The notes beneath the pieces are model-generated. The model saw only the letters and a list, made by a program, of their open reading frames with translations. It ran no database searches and was not told where the DNA came from. The translations under genes and the position numbers were made by a program. A stretch of DNA of 64,000 nucleotides from CAYMZZ01 sp046297935 (GTDB lineage: Bacteria > Bacteroidota > Bacteroidia > Chitinophagales > Chitinophagaceae). Numbering within the stretch: the stretch's first letter is position 1; each line of letters starts with the position of its first letter. Location: the NCBI GenBank assembly GCA_046297935.1, contig JBKBHA010000003.1, positions 372,001-436,000 on the forward strand, in the 5' to 3' direction. Shown piece by piece: positions 43,227-51,003 of this stretch.

Positions 43227-44312
43227 TCAGGAAAATGGAATCTTGGCTACGCGAGCCTGCAATAGCTTGTCGCGCACCTTGATGTATACGGGCGTATCAA
43301 TATTGGAATACGCCGTACGTACATAGCCCATGCCAATGGCCTTGCCAAGGCTGGGTGACTGGGTTCCGCTTGTCACATGACCGATCGTGGCACCAGCCTG
43401 ATCCTTTATTTCATAACCATGCCTCGGAATTCCTTTGTCGATCATTTCAAACCCCACCAACTTCCGTTCCACACCGACTTCTTTTTGGGCCTTCAATTGT
43501 TCACTCGAGGTAAATGGCTTAGTAAATTTGGTGATCCAACCCAAACCTGCCTCAAGGGGCGAAGTGTTGTCGTCGATATCGTTTCCGTATAAACAATAAC
43601 CCATCTCTAAACGCAAAGTGTCGCGAGCACCCAAACCTATTGGACGAATACCTGAAGAAGCACCTACTTCAAAAATCGAATTCCAGATTTTTTCGGCGTC
43701 ATCATTTTTGTCCTCAAAATATATCTCTACGCCGCCCGCGCCGGTATAACCGGTAGCACTTACAAGCACATTGTCAACACCAGCAAACCTACCCTTTGCA
43801 AACGTGTAGTATTTCATGTTCAGCAGATCGATCTCCGTCAGTGGCTGCAATATGCGGGTCGCATTGGGACCCTGCACGGCAAGCAAACAGGTCTTGTCGG
43901 AAATATTGTGCATTTCTACGTTAGCCGTATTAAAGGACTGAATCCAACTCCAATCTTTTTCGATGTTAGAGGCATTCACCACGAGCATATACACTTTGTT
44001 ATCCTCGATACAGTATACCAGCAGATCGTCTACTATTCCTCCATTGTTGTTGGGCAGACAACTATATTGTGCCTGACCGGCTTTCAGCTTCGCGGCATCA
44101 TTGCTGGTAACACGTTGAATGAGGTCGAGGGCATTCTCGCCCTTTAGTATGAACTCACCCATATGGCTCACATCAAAAACGCCTGCGTTTCGGCGAACTG
44201 CAGCATGTTCTTCGTTTATGCCGGCATAACTCACGGGCATCTGATAACCGGCAAAGTCTACCATCTTAGCACCTAGCGCAATATGTTTATCTGTAAAGGG
44301 TGTACGTTTCAT
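43227..44312 (-). CDS. gcvT: glycine cleavage system aminomethyltransferase (T protein)
   Basis: 361 residues of normal length. Typical blocks are MVDFAGYQMPVSYAGINEEH at the start, VFDVSHMGEF, YTGAGGVEIYF and GARDTLRLEMGYCLYGND, which carries folate-binding residues. The C-terminal barrel is present (ERKLVGFEMIDKGIPRHGYE). GcvT moves the methylene group from the lipoyl H protein to tetrahydrofolate and releases ammonia. No gcvH or gcvP lies nearby; scattered gcv genes are common in Bacteroidetes. No glycine-riboswitch-like fold was seen upstream. Confidence 0.96.
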   Translation of the reverse strand: MKRTPFTDKHIALGAKMVDFAGYQMPVSYAGINEEHAAVRRNAGVFDVSHMGEFILKGENALDLIQRVTSNDAAKLKAGQAQYSCLPNNNGGIVDDLLVYCIEDNKVYMLVVNASNIEKDWSWIQSFNTANVEMHNISDKTCLLAVQGPNATRILQPLTEIDLLNMKYYTFAKGRFAGVDNVLVSATGYTGAGGVEIYFEDKNDDAEKIWNSIFEVGASSGIRPIGLGARDTLRLEMGYCLYGNDIDDNTSPLEAGLGWITKFTKPFTSSEQLKAQKEVGVERKLVGFEMIDKGIPRHGYEIKDQAGATIGHVTSGTQSPSLGKAIGMGYVRTAYSNIDTPVYIKVRDKLLQARVAKIPFS

Positions 44313-44331
44313 ACGACGATAAAATTGTCCG

Positions 44332-44339
44332 CAAATGTA
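44332..44339 (-). promoter_or_regulatory. -7 promoter element of gcvT
   Basis: TACATTTG on the minus strand, 19 bases before the ATG, matches TAnnTTTG. No clear -33 TTTG is seen at the expected distance. Confidence 0.5.
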
Positions 44340-44393
44340 AGACGAACTGTAGTATTTATGGTGTAACTCTTGCAGGCATGCTGAAAAGGGAAA

Positions 44394-44410
44394 GCCCCCA
44401 TTCAGGGGGC
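44394..44410 (-). terminator. probable terminator after the PspC gene
   Basis: GCCCCC/GGGGGC arms with a 5-base loop; on the minus strand the hairpin is followed by TTTCCCTTTTC. It lies 172 bases after the PspC stop codon and upstream of gcvT. Confidence 0.5.
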
Positions 44411-44581
44411 CTGGCCTGCCTGATAGACATCAGGCTTCAACTTCAACCGAGTTTAAGGGATAATGGTTAATGGTCTATGTCTTGTTTGCAATCGTTATGT
44501 TGATATACGCAGTCAGCTACCAGCTGAACGAGGTTTTGACGCGGGCAAGTTGATTCAGGTTACAACATGGTGCGGGAAATT

Positions 44582-46756
44582 TTAATTCCAGCGCAGTAAA
44601 GAAAGGGGGCCAGGAGAACTGATGGTGGCGTATCCTTCTTCACTGTCATCCTCCAAAGATTCCTTGCTGCTATCTTTTCGGTTACGTCGGTCATCGCCGC
44701 GGTTGTCACCACTATCATCCCGCCGGTTGTCCCTGTCGTACTGATTTTCTCGTGGCGAGTAGGTATTCCCTGAGTACCGATTCAAAACCCTCCCGGCACT
44801 ATCACGCAAGTTGCCATCCTGATCCATAGTATAATCCACATTGCTGCGGAAACGATAGCGATAATAATCGTCCCAATCGTCAAAGTCCATATACCTGCGC
44901 CCGCCTTCACGAACCCTGATGCGAGGGCCAAACGGGTGGAGCTTGCGGCGAACGGATTCATCGAATCGGATTTGCTTGCCAACTGGAACCAGGATTTCCA
45001 CCTGTACCTGTTGGCCCCGATATTTTGATTCTTTCGAAATGGAAAAACCATTCGCTAAATCAAGAATACTGTCTTTCGATATCACCGGATAAATAATCGC
45101 CTGTGCCCGCTCGGTGGCCGACTCATCCGTGCGACCATTACTGAATTTCCGGATATTCACATGGTATTCGCTGTCGATACTTTTCATGATATTAAAATGT
45201 ACTGCAGACAACCGCAGCGTATCGGGTGAAAGGTCCCAGCCGGTGCCTTCATCGTTCATCCAGGCAAAGTTTCCATTGTATTCCAGCTCAGGTTCGGTCA
45301 CAGCAACTATCAGCTTGCCATTCGATGGTTGTTGCATTTCTACCGCTTCGGCCACATTCTCTGAGCGACTGAAATCTCTAGCCAGACTCGATACCAGCAA
45401 AATCACACTAACCCATCCAATAGTCCAAAGTGCACCGAATGTCCAGCCGAGGTAACTATGGCGGGATTTCACCCGCATCACCCGACGCACAATCCAGGTA
45501 ATCATTCCTATCAGTGGCACAAGCAAGAAGAAGATCAGTGTTCCCCATGCATACATTTGCTGCCAGTTGCTGGTCCACATAAAATTATTGATGGGCCACC
45601 ATGCTATGCCACCAAACAGCAGTGCGATAAGCGTAACGAACAAAGCGAATGTAATAACGCCTGCAATGAACAGGAAGAATGCTTTAAACAACACCCCAAT
45701 TGCATGGCCGATACCCCAGCCACTTCGACGGGCTGTTTCGCCAACTTCCGATGCAAACTGACGCCCGCGAGTGTCGGCAAATTCTCGTGCTTTAGTTCCA
45801 AATTGCTGTGCTGACTCTTTAACCTCTTCACCCCAGTTCTTCATGCGGTCTTTAACGTTGCCCATTCCTTCCTGAACATTCTGACGAATACGGTTAACAT
45901 CCACTTTCTCTCCGCGCATTTCCATTTTCTCATAATTCGTTCTTGCCTCTGGTAATACCATCCACAATACGATATAAGCAAGGAAAAAGGTCCCGCTTAA
46001 TGAGCCGAATACGATGTTGGGAAATAAAGAGAATCCATGTCCCCAGCTGATCCAATCCAGCATACTGATCAACACACTAAATAGAGTAGGAGCAATCAGA
46101 ATAAAACGCAGCGTGTTTGATTTTACTCCGAAGTAGGCACCAAGTCCGCCAGCTACCCCTCCCAGCATTTTATCATCAGGATTACGATACAATCGCTTGC
46201 CACCATAACTCTCCAGGTCCCGCGTTGGCAGGAAGGCCCAAAGAAGAATGTAAATCAGGAAGCCCAAACCAAAACCTCCGAAAGTGACAATAGCAAAAAG
46301 AATTCGCACTATTGCAGGATCAGTGTTGAGGTAGTTGGCAATGCCGCTACATACGCCACCAATGAATTTGTCACTGCTATCACGATATAGGCGGCCACGA
46401 CCCGTGCTGCGCGTATAGCTACTATACTGGCCGGATCCTGTGCTGCCCTGATTGCCCGCCCCTGCACCTGACTGGTCTTTTTCGTCCGCTTCAATACTGT
46501 CGAAATCTTCCGGACGTCCCATTCCGGCGATTATTTCCTCCACGTCTGCTTCTGTAATTGCAGCAGCTCCCTTGCGAACCTTATCATTCATCAGTTCTGC
46601 AATACGACTCTCAATATCATTGATAATTTCATCGCGACCTTCTTCCTGAGCAAAATAGCGACGCAAACTATCAATATAGTCCTGCAATTTTTCAAACGCC
46701 AGGTCCTCAATCGGTATCACCCGTCCACTGAGGTTTATGTTAATAATCTTTTTCAT
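44582..46756 (-). CDS. large multi-pass protein with two PspC domains
   Basis: 724 residues. The first ~90 form a soluble helical domain (LEKLQDYIDSLRR-like, MGRPEDFDSIEA). Two PspC domains follow: RDSSDKFIGGVCSGIANYLN (about 125-180) and RNPDDKMLGGVAGGLGAYFG (about 185-270, with a longer insert). Further membrane helices lie at about 360-385, 390-430 and 440-460. The C-terminal part is soluble, outside, with a strand-rich domain and a highly charged Arg/Asp/Ser tail. It follows the PadR gene by 23 bases, so the two form an operon, probably an envelope-stress unit controlled by PadR. Confidence 0.9.
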   Translation of the reverse strand: MKKIININLSGRVIPIEDLAFEKLQDYIDSLRRYFAQEEGRDEIINDIESRIAELMNDKVRKGAAAITEADVEEIIAGMGRPEDFDSIEADEKDQSGAGAGNQGSTGSGQYSSYTRSTGRGRLYRDSSDKFIGGVCSGIANYLNTDPAIVRILFAIVTFGGFGLGFLIYILLWAFLPTRDLESYGGKRLYRNPDDKMLGGVAGGLGAYFGVKSNTLRFILIAPTLFSVLISMLDWISWGHGFSLFPNIVFGSLSGTFFLAYIVLWMVLPEARTNYEKMEMRGEKVDVNRIRQNVQEGMGNVKDRMKNWGEEVKESAQQFGTKAREFADTRGRQFASEVGETARRSGWGIGHAIGVLFKAFFLFIAGVITFALFVTLIALLFGGIAWWPINNFMWTSNWQQMYAWGTLIFFLLVPLIGMITWIVRRVMRVKSRHSYLGWTFGALWTIGWVSVILLVSSLARDFSRSENVAEAVEMQQPSNGKLIVAVTEPELEYNGNFAWMNDEGTGWDLSPDTLRLSAVHFNIMKSIDSEYHVNIRKFSNGRTDESATERAQAIIYPVISKDSILDLANGFSISKESKYRGQQVQVEILVPVGKQIRFDESVRRKLHPFGPRIRVREGGRRYMDFDDWDDYYRYRFRSNVDYTMDQDGNLRDSAGRVLNRYSGNTYSPRENQYDRDNRRDDSGDNRGDDRRNRKDSSKESLEDDSEEGYATISSPGPLSLLRWN

Positions 46757-46779
46757 GTCTGAAATTTTTTGGTTGAAGT

Positions 46780-47127
46780 CTACTTAATGTCTGTTGAACT
46801 TTTCCTGGCGGTTAGCGAATTGACGCCGTTTGATAATTCATTCCAGGTTTGTTCTAATTCTTTGTAAAAATTTTCGCCCTTTTCTGTAAGCGAAAAGTAT
46901 TTGCGCGGCGGACCCGAATTACTTTCTACCCACCGGTAAGTGAGCATATCAGAATTTTTTAGTCGGGTCAATAAAGGGTAAAGCGTTCCTTCCAGAATCT
47001 GCAAGTTGGCATTCCTCATTTCCTCCACAATGTCGCTGGGGTAGGCCTCACCCCTGCGTATGATGGATAAAATGCAGAATTCCAAAATCCCTTTCCGCAT
47101 CTGGCTCTGGGTGTTTTCAATATTCAT
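46780..47127 (-). CDS. PadR-family transcriptional regulator
   Basis: 115 residues: a winged helix (MRKGILEFCILSIIRRGEAY, then GTLYPLLTRLKNSDMLTYRW and PPRKYFSLTEKGENFYKELE), which is the full PadR signature. The short C-terminal helix is for dimerisation. It lies directly upstream of the PspC-domain gene, a pairing widespread in Bacteroidetes and Firmicutes, and probably regulates its own operon. An inverted repeat GGTC-TCT-GACC at 47157-47167 upstream could be an operator, but that is speculative. Confidence 0.94.
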   Translation of the reverse strand: MNIENTQSQMRKGILEFCILSIIRRGEAYPSDIVEEMRNANLQILEGTLYPLLTRLKNSDMLTYRWVESNSGPPRKYFSLTEKGENFYKELEQTWNELSNGVNSLTARKSSTDIK

Positions 47128-47465
47128 ACTACTTCATTTCTTTTTTATGCTAATCAGGTCTCTGACCAAAGTCTGTCAAAACGAATTCAACGACATCCAC
47201 TCCCCACTCCCCACTTTCCACTCCCCGCTCTCAATGACACAAAGCTAAGGTGAAAACTGGTACTATGCAACACACAGTACCAGTTTTTTTAAGGTAATGT
47301 TGATTAACCAGTTCACTGATATTTATAATTCTCTGTTATTCAGAGTTTTATTCGCCAGCAAGAAAAATAATTTATGATAAACGGCATTTTTTATAGCTGA
47401 GCGGAGGGCACGCAAAAATAAAAGGCGCCCAATGGGCGCCTCCGACGGATAAGGGCAGGAGAATG
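47128..47465. other. gene-free gap with a C-rich heptad tract
   Basis: 338 bases between PadR and ExbD. It holds a short tandem run of CCACTCC-like heptads (about 47200-47230), AT-rich sequence to 47400, and the ExbD terminator. No gene is supported here. Confidence 0.6.
47423..47441 (-). terminator. intrinsic terminator after exbD
   Basis: AGGCGCCC (47423-47430) and GGGCGCCT (47434-47441) pair perfectly; on the minus strand the hairpin is followed by TTTTATTTTTG. Confidence 0.85.
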
Positions 47466-48023
47466 TCAATTCATGGCATTATTATCTTGAAAAGCGTTAA
47501 TCAGGGCTTTGTCAGAAGCCTCAAGTGGCACAATAACATATCGCTTAACTACATTGATAGCCGTTTCATCGAGCAGGTCAACCAGCTGTTGATAGCTCGC
47601 TGCCTCGCCGGGTTTAATAATCATCATCATTGTTTCCCGACCTCCTGGTAGGTCGGATTGGTCGAGCCGTTCCTGAAATTCTCGAATCATTGCGCGAACT
47701 CCCTGCTCGCCTGATTCGAATGCAGGTCGGAAGCTTTCGCGCGCAAGCGCTTCATCCGCTGAACCTTCGTACACAAAATAACGTTGCGGGCCTTCGATCA
47801 AAACGGTGAAAGCGCCTGATCGGGGAAGCTTCATTGCTGGTCCCTCTTTTGGCATATTCAATTTCATCACATGGGGTTCTGACATCTGCGTCGTCATCAC
47901 AAAGAACGCGACGAGCAGAAAACCCAGATCAACCATCGGAGTCATATCAATCCGCAGCGACAATCGTTTTGCACGAACCCCTCTTCTGCCGCGGGGCTGC
48001 AGAGCTTCGGTTTCAAAATTCAT
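47466..48023 (-). CDS. exbD: ExbD/TolR-family biopolymer transport protein
   Basis: From MNFETEALQPRGRRGVRAKR the protein is 185 residues; a longer frame from 48098 adds 25 residues that do not fit the family. It has one membrane helix (about 29-50) containing the conserved Asp in DMTPMVDLGFLLVAFFVMTT, then a periplasmic domain ending RYVIVPLEASDKALINAF. ExbD works with ExbB to use the proton gradient for TonB, but no ExbB or TonB gene lies here. Its gene is single and ends in a strong terminator. Confidence 0.9.
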   Translation of the reverse strand: MNFETEALQPRGRRGVRAKRLSLRIDMTPMVDLGFLLVAFFVMTTQMSEPHVMKLNMPKEGPAMKLPRSGAFTVLIEGPQRYFVYEGSADEALARESFRPAFESGEQGVRAMIREFQERLDQSDLPGGRETMMMIIKPGEAASYQQLVDLLDETAINVVKRYVIVPLEASDKALINAFQDNNAMN

Positions 48024-48145
48024 GGCTATACTTTCACCTATGACACAGCAGGAAAAAGATTCCACACCGCTATCATGCAAAAAAATGACGAGGCTCATGC
48101 TCCAAAGCCGGCGAACTTGTTAGCTTTATTGAAAATCTACAGGAA

Positions 48146-48976
48146 ATGAAGACCATTATTGTCCCCACCGACTTTTCTCCTTCGGCAACCTGCGCCATGA
48201 ATTATGCAGCTGATATGGCCATTGATATCGGCGCCAGCATCCTGTTGCTTCATGTTTATCAGGTACCAATTGCTATTGCAGATGCGCCGCTGGTTTTAGT
48301 TTCTGTCGACGAGTTACGAGCTGGTGCGGAAGCAAAACTGGCTGAACTCAAAAAAGGTTTAGAGCATATTACCTCAGGAAAGGTGAAAATATATACGGAA
48401 GCAAAATTGGGCGATGTTACGGATGAACTTCAGACTGTTTGTGAAAAGACGCAGCCTTTCGCAGTGGTAATGGGCGCGGTTGGTCATGGAGCCTTTGAAC
48501 GGGCGCTTTTCGGAAGCACAACACTTACGGCCATAAAACATCTGACCTGGCCAATTATAGCCATCCCCATTGGCAAAGAATATGGCAAAGGCATCAGAAA
48601 GATTGGCCTCGCTGCTGATTTCCGCGAAGTAGTAGAGTCAACCCCCTTGGCAGGAATCTTACAAATTGTGAAAGAGTTCAAAGCAGAACTGCATGTGCTA
48701 AATGTAGACTTCCATAATAAGCAGTTTCGTCCTGGGACGCCGCACGAATCTGCTTTGCTACATGCTGGCCTCCAGGAGCTGAACCCGCAGTATCATTTTA
48801 TTGAACACGAAGACATTGAAGACGGAATAAATGAATTTGCAGAAACTAACAACCTTGATCTGATTATTGCCATTCCGAAGAAACACAAGTTGCTGGATGG
48901 AATATTCAAGAAAAGCAGCACCCGACAGCTGGTATTTGAAGCGCATGTGCCGGTGCTTTGTTTACATGAGGGGTGA
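48146..48976 (+). CDS. tandem universal stress protein
   Basis: 276 residues with two Usp domains. The first (1-148) starts MKTIIVPTDFSPSATCAMNY and has a complete nucleotide motif GAVGHGAFERALFGSTT (G-2x-G-9x-G-S/T), so it should bind ATP. The second (149-276) starts RKIGLAADFREVVEST and ends ARQLVF-like STRQLVFEAHVPVLCLHEG, but lacks the glycine motif and probably does not bind ATP. This active/inactive pairing is common in Bacteroidetes Usps. The gene stands alone, divergent from exbD. Confidence 0.93.
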   Translation: MKTIIVPTDFSPSATCAMNYAADMAIDIGASILLLHVYQVPIAIADAPLVLVSVDELRAGAEAKLAELKKGLEHITSGKVKIYTEAKLGDVTDELQTVCEKTQPFAVVMGAVGHGAFERALFGSTTLTAIKHLTWPIIAIPIGKEYGKGIRKIGLAADFREVVESTPLAGILQIVKEFKAELHVLNVDFHNKQFRPGTPHESALLHAGLQELNPQYHFIEHEDIEDGINEFAETNNLDLIIAIPKKHKLLDGIFKKSSTRQLVFEAHVPVLCLHEG

Positions 48977-49284
48977 GAGGTGAAAGGTGAAAGGTGAAAG
49001 TTAAGAGGTGAAAGGTGAAAGGTGAGAGGGGAGAATGTAAAAATCTGCGACATCTGCGAAAAAAAATCTGCGCAATCTGCGGGAACAGAACTTTTACTCT
49101 GGCAGGTAGTTTACCTACTGTAGTGAGAATCCAGTTCCCGCAGATTGCGCAGATTTTTTTCACGGATGACAAAGACGGTGATTGAAATTTTCGCTTCACC
49201 AGCACTCACCTTTCACCTTTCACCTCTCACCTTTCACCTTTCACCTTTCACCTCTCACCTTTCACCTTTCACCTTTCACCTCTC
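48970..49284. repeat. nested inverted repeat with heptad arms and a 27-bp perfect core
   Basis: The outer left arm (48970-49034) is a run of GGTGAAA/GGTGAGA heptads and the outer right arm (49203-49284) is their complement (TTTCACC/TCTCACC). Inside, 49060-49086 and 49134-49160 are perfect 27-base reverse complements (TCTGCGCAATCTGCGGGAAC in the left arm, preceded by seven A). Just before it, ATCTGCGACATCTGCG is a related direct repeat. The whole structure lies between convergent genes (Usp and asnS), and the asnS stop is inside its right end. It likely ends transcription on both strands. Confidence 0.93.
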
Positions 49285-50728
49285 AAAACTCCGCACTCTT
49301 CGGCGTCCTCGGAAACGGTATCACATCCCGGATATTCGACATTCCCGTAACAAACTGCACCATTCTCTCAAAGCCCAGACCAAAGCCGGCATGTGGCACT
49401 GTACCAAAGCGTCGGGTATCGAGATACCACCAAAGCTCTTCAGCAGGAATATTCATCTCTTCCATACGCTTCATCAGACGGTCAAGCCTTTCTTCCCTCT
49501 GTGACCCACCCACTATTTCGCCGATGCCAGGCGCGAGGATATCCATGGCGGCAACAGTTTTTCCGTCATCATTTTGACGCATGTAAAAAGCCTTGATGGC
49601 TGCCGGATAGTTCATCAGAATGACTGGCTTTTTAAAGTGCTTCTCCACCAGGTATCGCTCATGCTCACTTTGCAGATCCATGCCCCAGCCCGTGATAGGG
49701 TATTGAAACTTCTTTTTCTTATTGTGATTACTATCTCTGAGAATATCGATGGCTTCGGTATAGCTGAGTCGCTGAAAATCGTTGTTCAGCACAAACTCCA
49801 GTTTTTCCATCAGACCCATTTCACTTCGCTTATCCTGGGGTAACTGCTTTTCTTCATCGGCCAGCCGCTGAGCCAGAAATTCAAGATCCTCGCGATTGTT
49901 GTCGAGAGCAAATCGGATAAGGTATTTTATAAATGCCTCAGCAAGGTTGGCGTTGTCTTCCAGATCATGAAACGCCATTTCGGGCTCAATCATCCAGAAT
50001 TCGGCGAGGTGCCGGGCTGTATTTGAGTTTTCAGCACGAAACGTAGGACCAAAGGTGTATATGTCGCCAAACGCTGTTGCTCCCAATTCACCCTCGAGCT
50101 GACCACTTACAGTAAGGTTAGTAGATCTGCCAAAAAAGTCTTCACTAAAATCGATATGCCCTTCTTCATTTCGAGGAGCTGTTCCGTCAAGAGGAAGCGT
50201 TGTTACACGAAACATTTCACCCGCACCTTCAGCATCACTTGCGGTGATGATGGGAGTATGCATATACACAAAACCGCGCTCGTAGAAAAATTTGTGCACC
50301 GCAAAAGCAAGCGCATGGCGTACACGAAAAACGGATCCAAATGTATTGGTGCGAAAACGCAAATGTGCAATCTCCCGCAGGTATTCGAGCGTGGGCCTGT
50401 TTTTAAGTTGAATCGGATACTTTTCCGCATCGCTATCTCCCAATACTTCGATAACATCTGCAACGAGGTCCATTTTTTGACCTTTCCCAAGCGAGGGAAC
50501 CAGTTTTCCCGAAACCTTCAGGGCCGCTGAAGTAGTGAATCGACGCAACAAGTCTTCGTCGAATTTTCCCAATTCAGCTACTACCTGAATATTATTGTTG
50601 GTTGAACCATCGTTCAATGCCACAAACTGGTTGTTACGAAAACTTCGTACCCACCCCATTACTGTCACCTGCTGGCCCTGAGGTTCAGTAGCCAACAATT
50701 CTTTGATCTTGATTCTCTGGTTAAACAT
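49283..50728 (-). CDS. asnS: asparagine--tRNA ligase
   Basis: 481 residues from MFNQRIKIKELLATEPQGQQ; an upstream in-frame ATG at 50779 would overlap the promoter. The N-terminal OB-fold anticodon-binding domain has VTVMGWVRSFRNNQFVALND. Class II motif 2 is GPTFRAENSNTARHLAEFWM and motif 3 is GFGLGFERMVQFVTGMSNIR. FRAENSNT plus the AsnRS-type lid distinguish it from AspRS. It charges tRNA-Asn directly. The -7 element TATCTTTG lies 19 bases upstream. Confidence 0.96.
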   Translation of the reverse strand: MFNQRIKIKELLATEPQGQQVTVMGWVRSFRNNQFVALNDGSTNNNIQVVAELGKFDEDLLRRFTTSAALKVSGKLVPSLGKGQKMDLVADVIEVLGDSDAEKYPIQLKNRPTLEYLREIAHLRFRTNTFGSVFRVRHALAFAVHKFFYERGFVYMHTPIITASDAEGAGEMFRVTTLPLDGTAPRNEEGHIDFSEDFFGRSTNLTVSGQLEGELGATAFGDIYTFGPTFRAENSNTARHLAEFWMIEPEMAFHDLEDNANLAEAFIKYLIRFALDNNREDLEFLAQRLADEEKQLPQDKRSEMGLMEKLEFVLNNDFQRLSYTEAIDILRDSNHNKKKKFQYPITGWGMDLQSEHERYLVEKHFKKPVILMNYPAAIKAFYMRQNDDGKTVAAMDILAPGIGEIVGGSQREERLDRLMKRMEEMNIPAEELWWYLDTRRFGTVPHAGFGLGFERMVQFVTGMSNIRDVIPFPRTPKSAEF

Positions 50729-50747
50729 ATAGCGAAAATTCGAGGGG

Positions 50748-50755
50748 CAAAGATA
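50748..50755 (-). promoter_or_regulatory. -7 promoter element of asnS
   Basis: TATCTTTG on the minus strand matches TAnnTTTG and lies 19 bases before the ATG. A CTTG 21 bases further upstream may be its -33 box. Confidence 0.55.
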
Positions 50756-50828
50756 ACAAGCAAACGCTCCCGAATGCAAGAAATCAAGGATTTAGGAGCT
50801 ATTACTAATACCCAAATCCGGGCAAAAT

Positions 50829-50859
50829 TTTGGTTTTTACGAAAAACAGCGTATACTTG
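50829..50859 (+). promoter_or_regulatory. promoter of rho
   Basis: TTTG (50829-50832), a 19-base spacer and TATACTTG (50852-50859) fit the Bacteroidetes consensus with one mismatch. The predicted leader is about 140 bases and strongly pyrimidine-rich and G-poor between about 50884 and 50970, which would suit a Rho-binding (rut-like) site and autoregulation. Confidence 0.6.
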
Positions 50860-51003
50860 CAGCGGAAAGACGACTGGTAAGTTCTACACTCCCTTAGACA
50901 AGCTCATCAGGTTTTCCCATTTTCCATTCAATATAAATTCAACCTTTTCAGTTTTTTTTCTCGCCTTGTGACCAAGGATTTGTGTTAACCTTCAAGACTT
51001 TGT

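Noticed and set aside
44313..44581. Glycine riboswitch upstream of gcvT
   Set aside because: No conserved glycine-aptamer blocks could be found; the region holds only a -7 box and a GC hairpin on the minus strand.
47157..47167. PadR operator
   Set aside because: GGTC-TCT-GACC is a short palindrome that does not match the usual ATGT-N8-ACAT PadR site; kept only as a remark.
49145..49577. Plus-strand frames over the heptad repeat (HLSPFT-type peptides)
   Set aside because: They are translations of the TTTCACC repeat and then run antisense through asnS.
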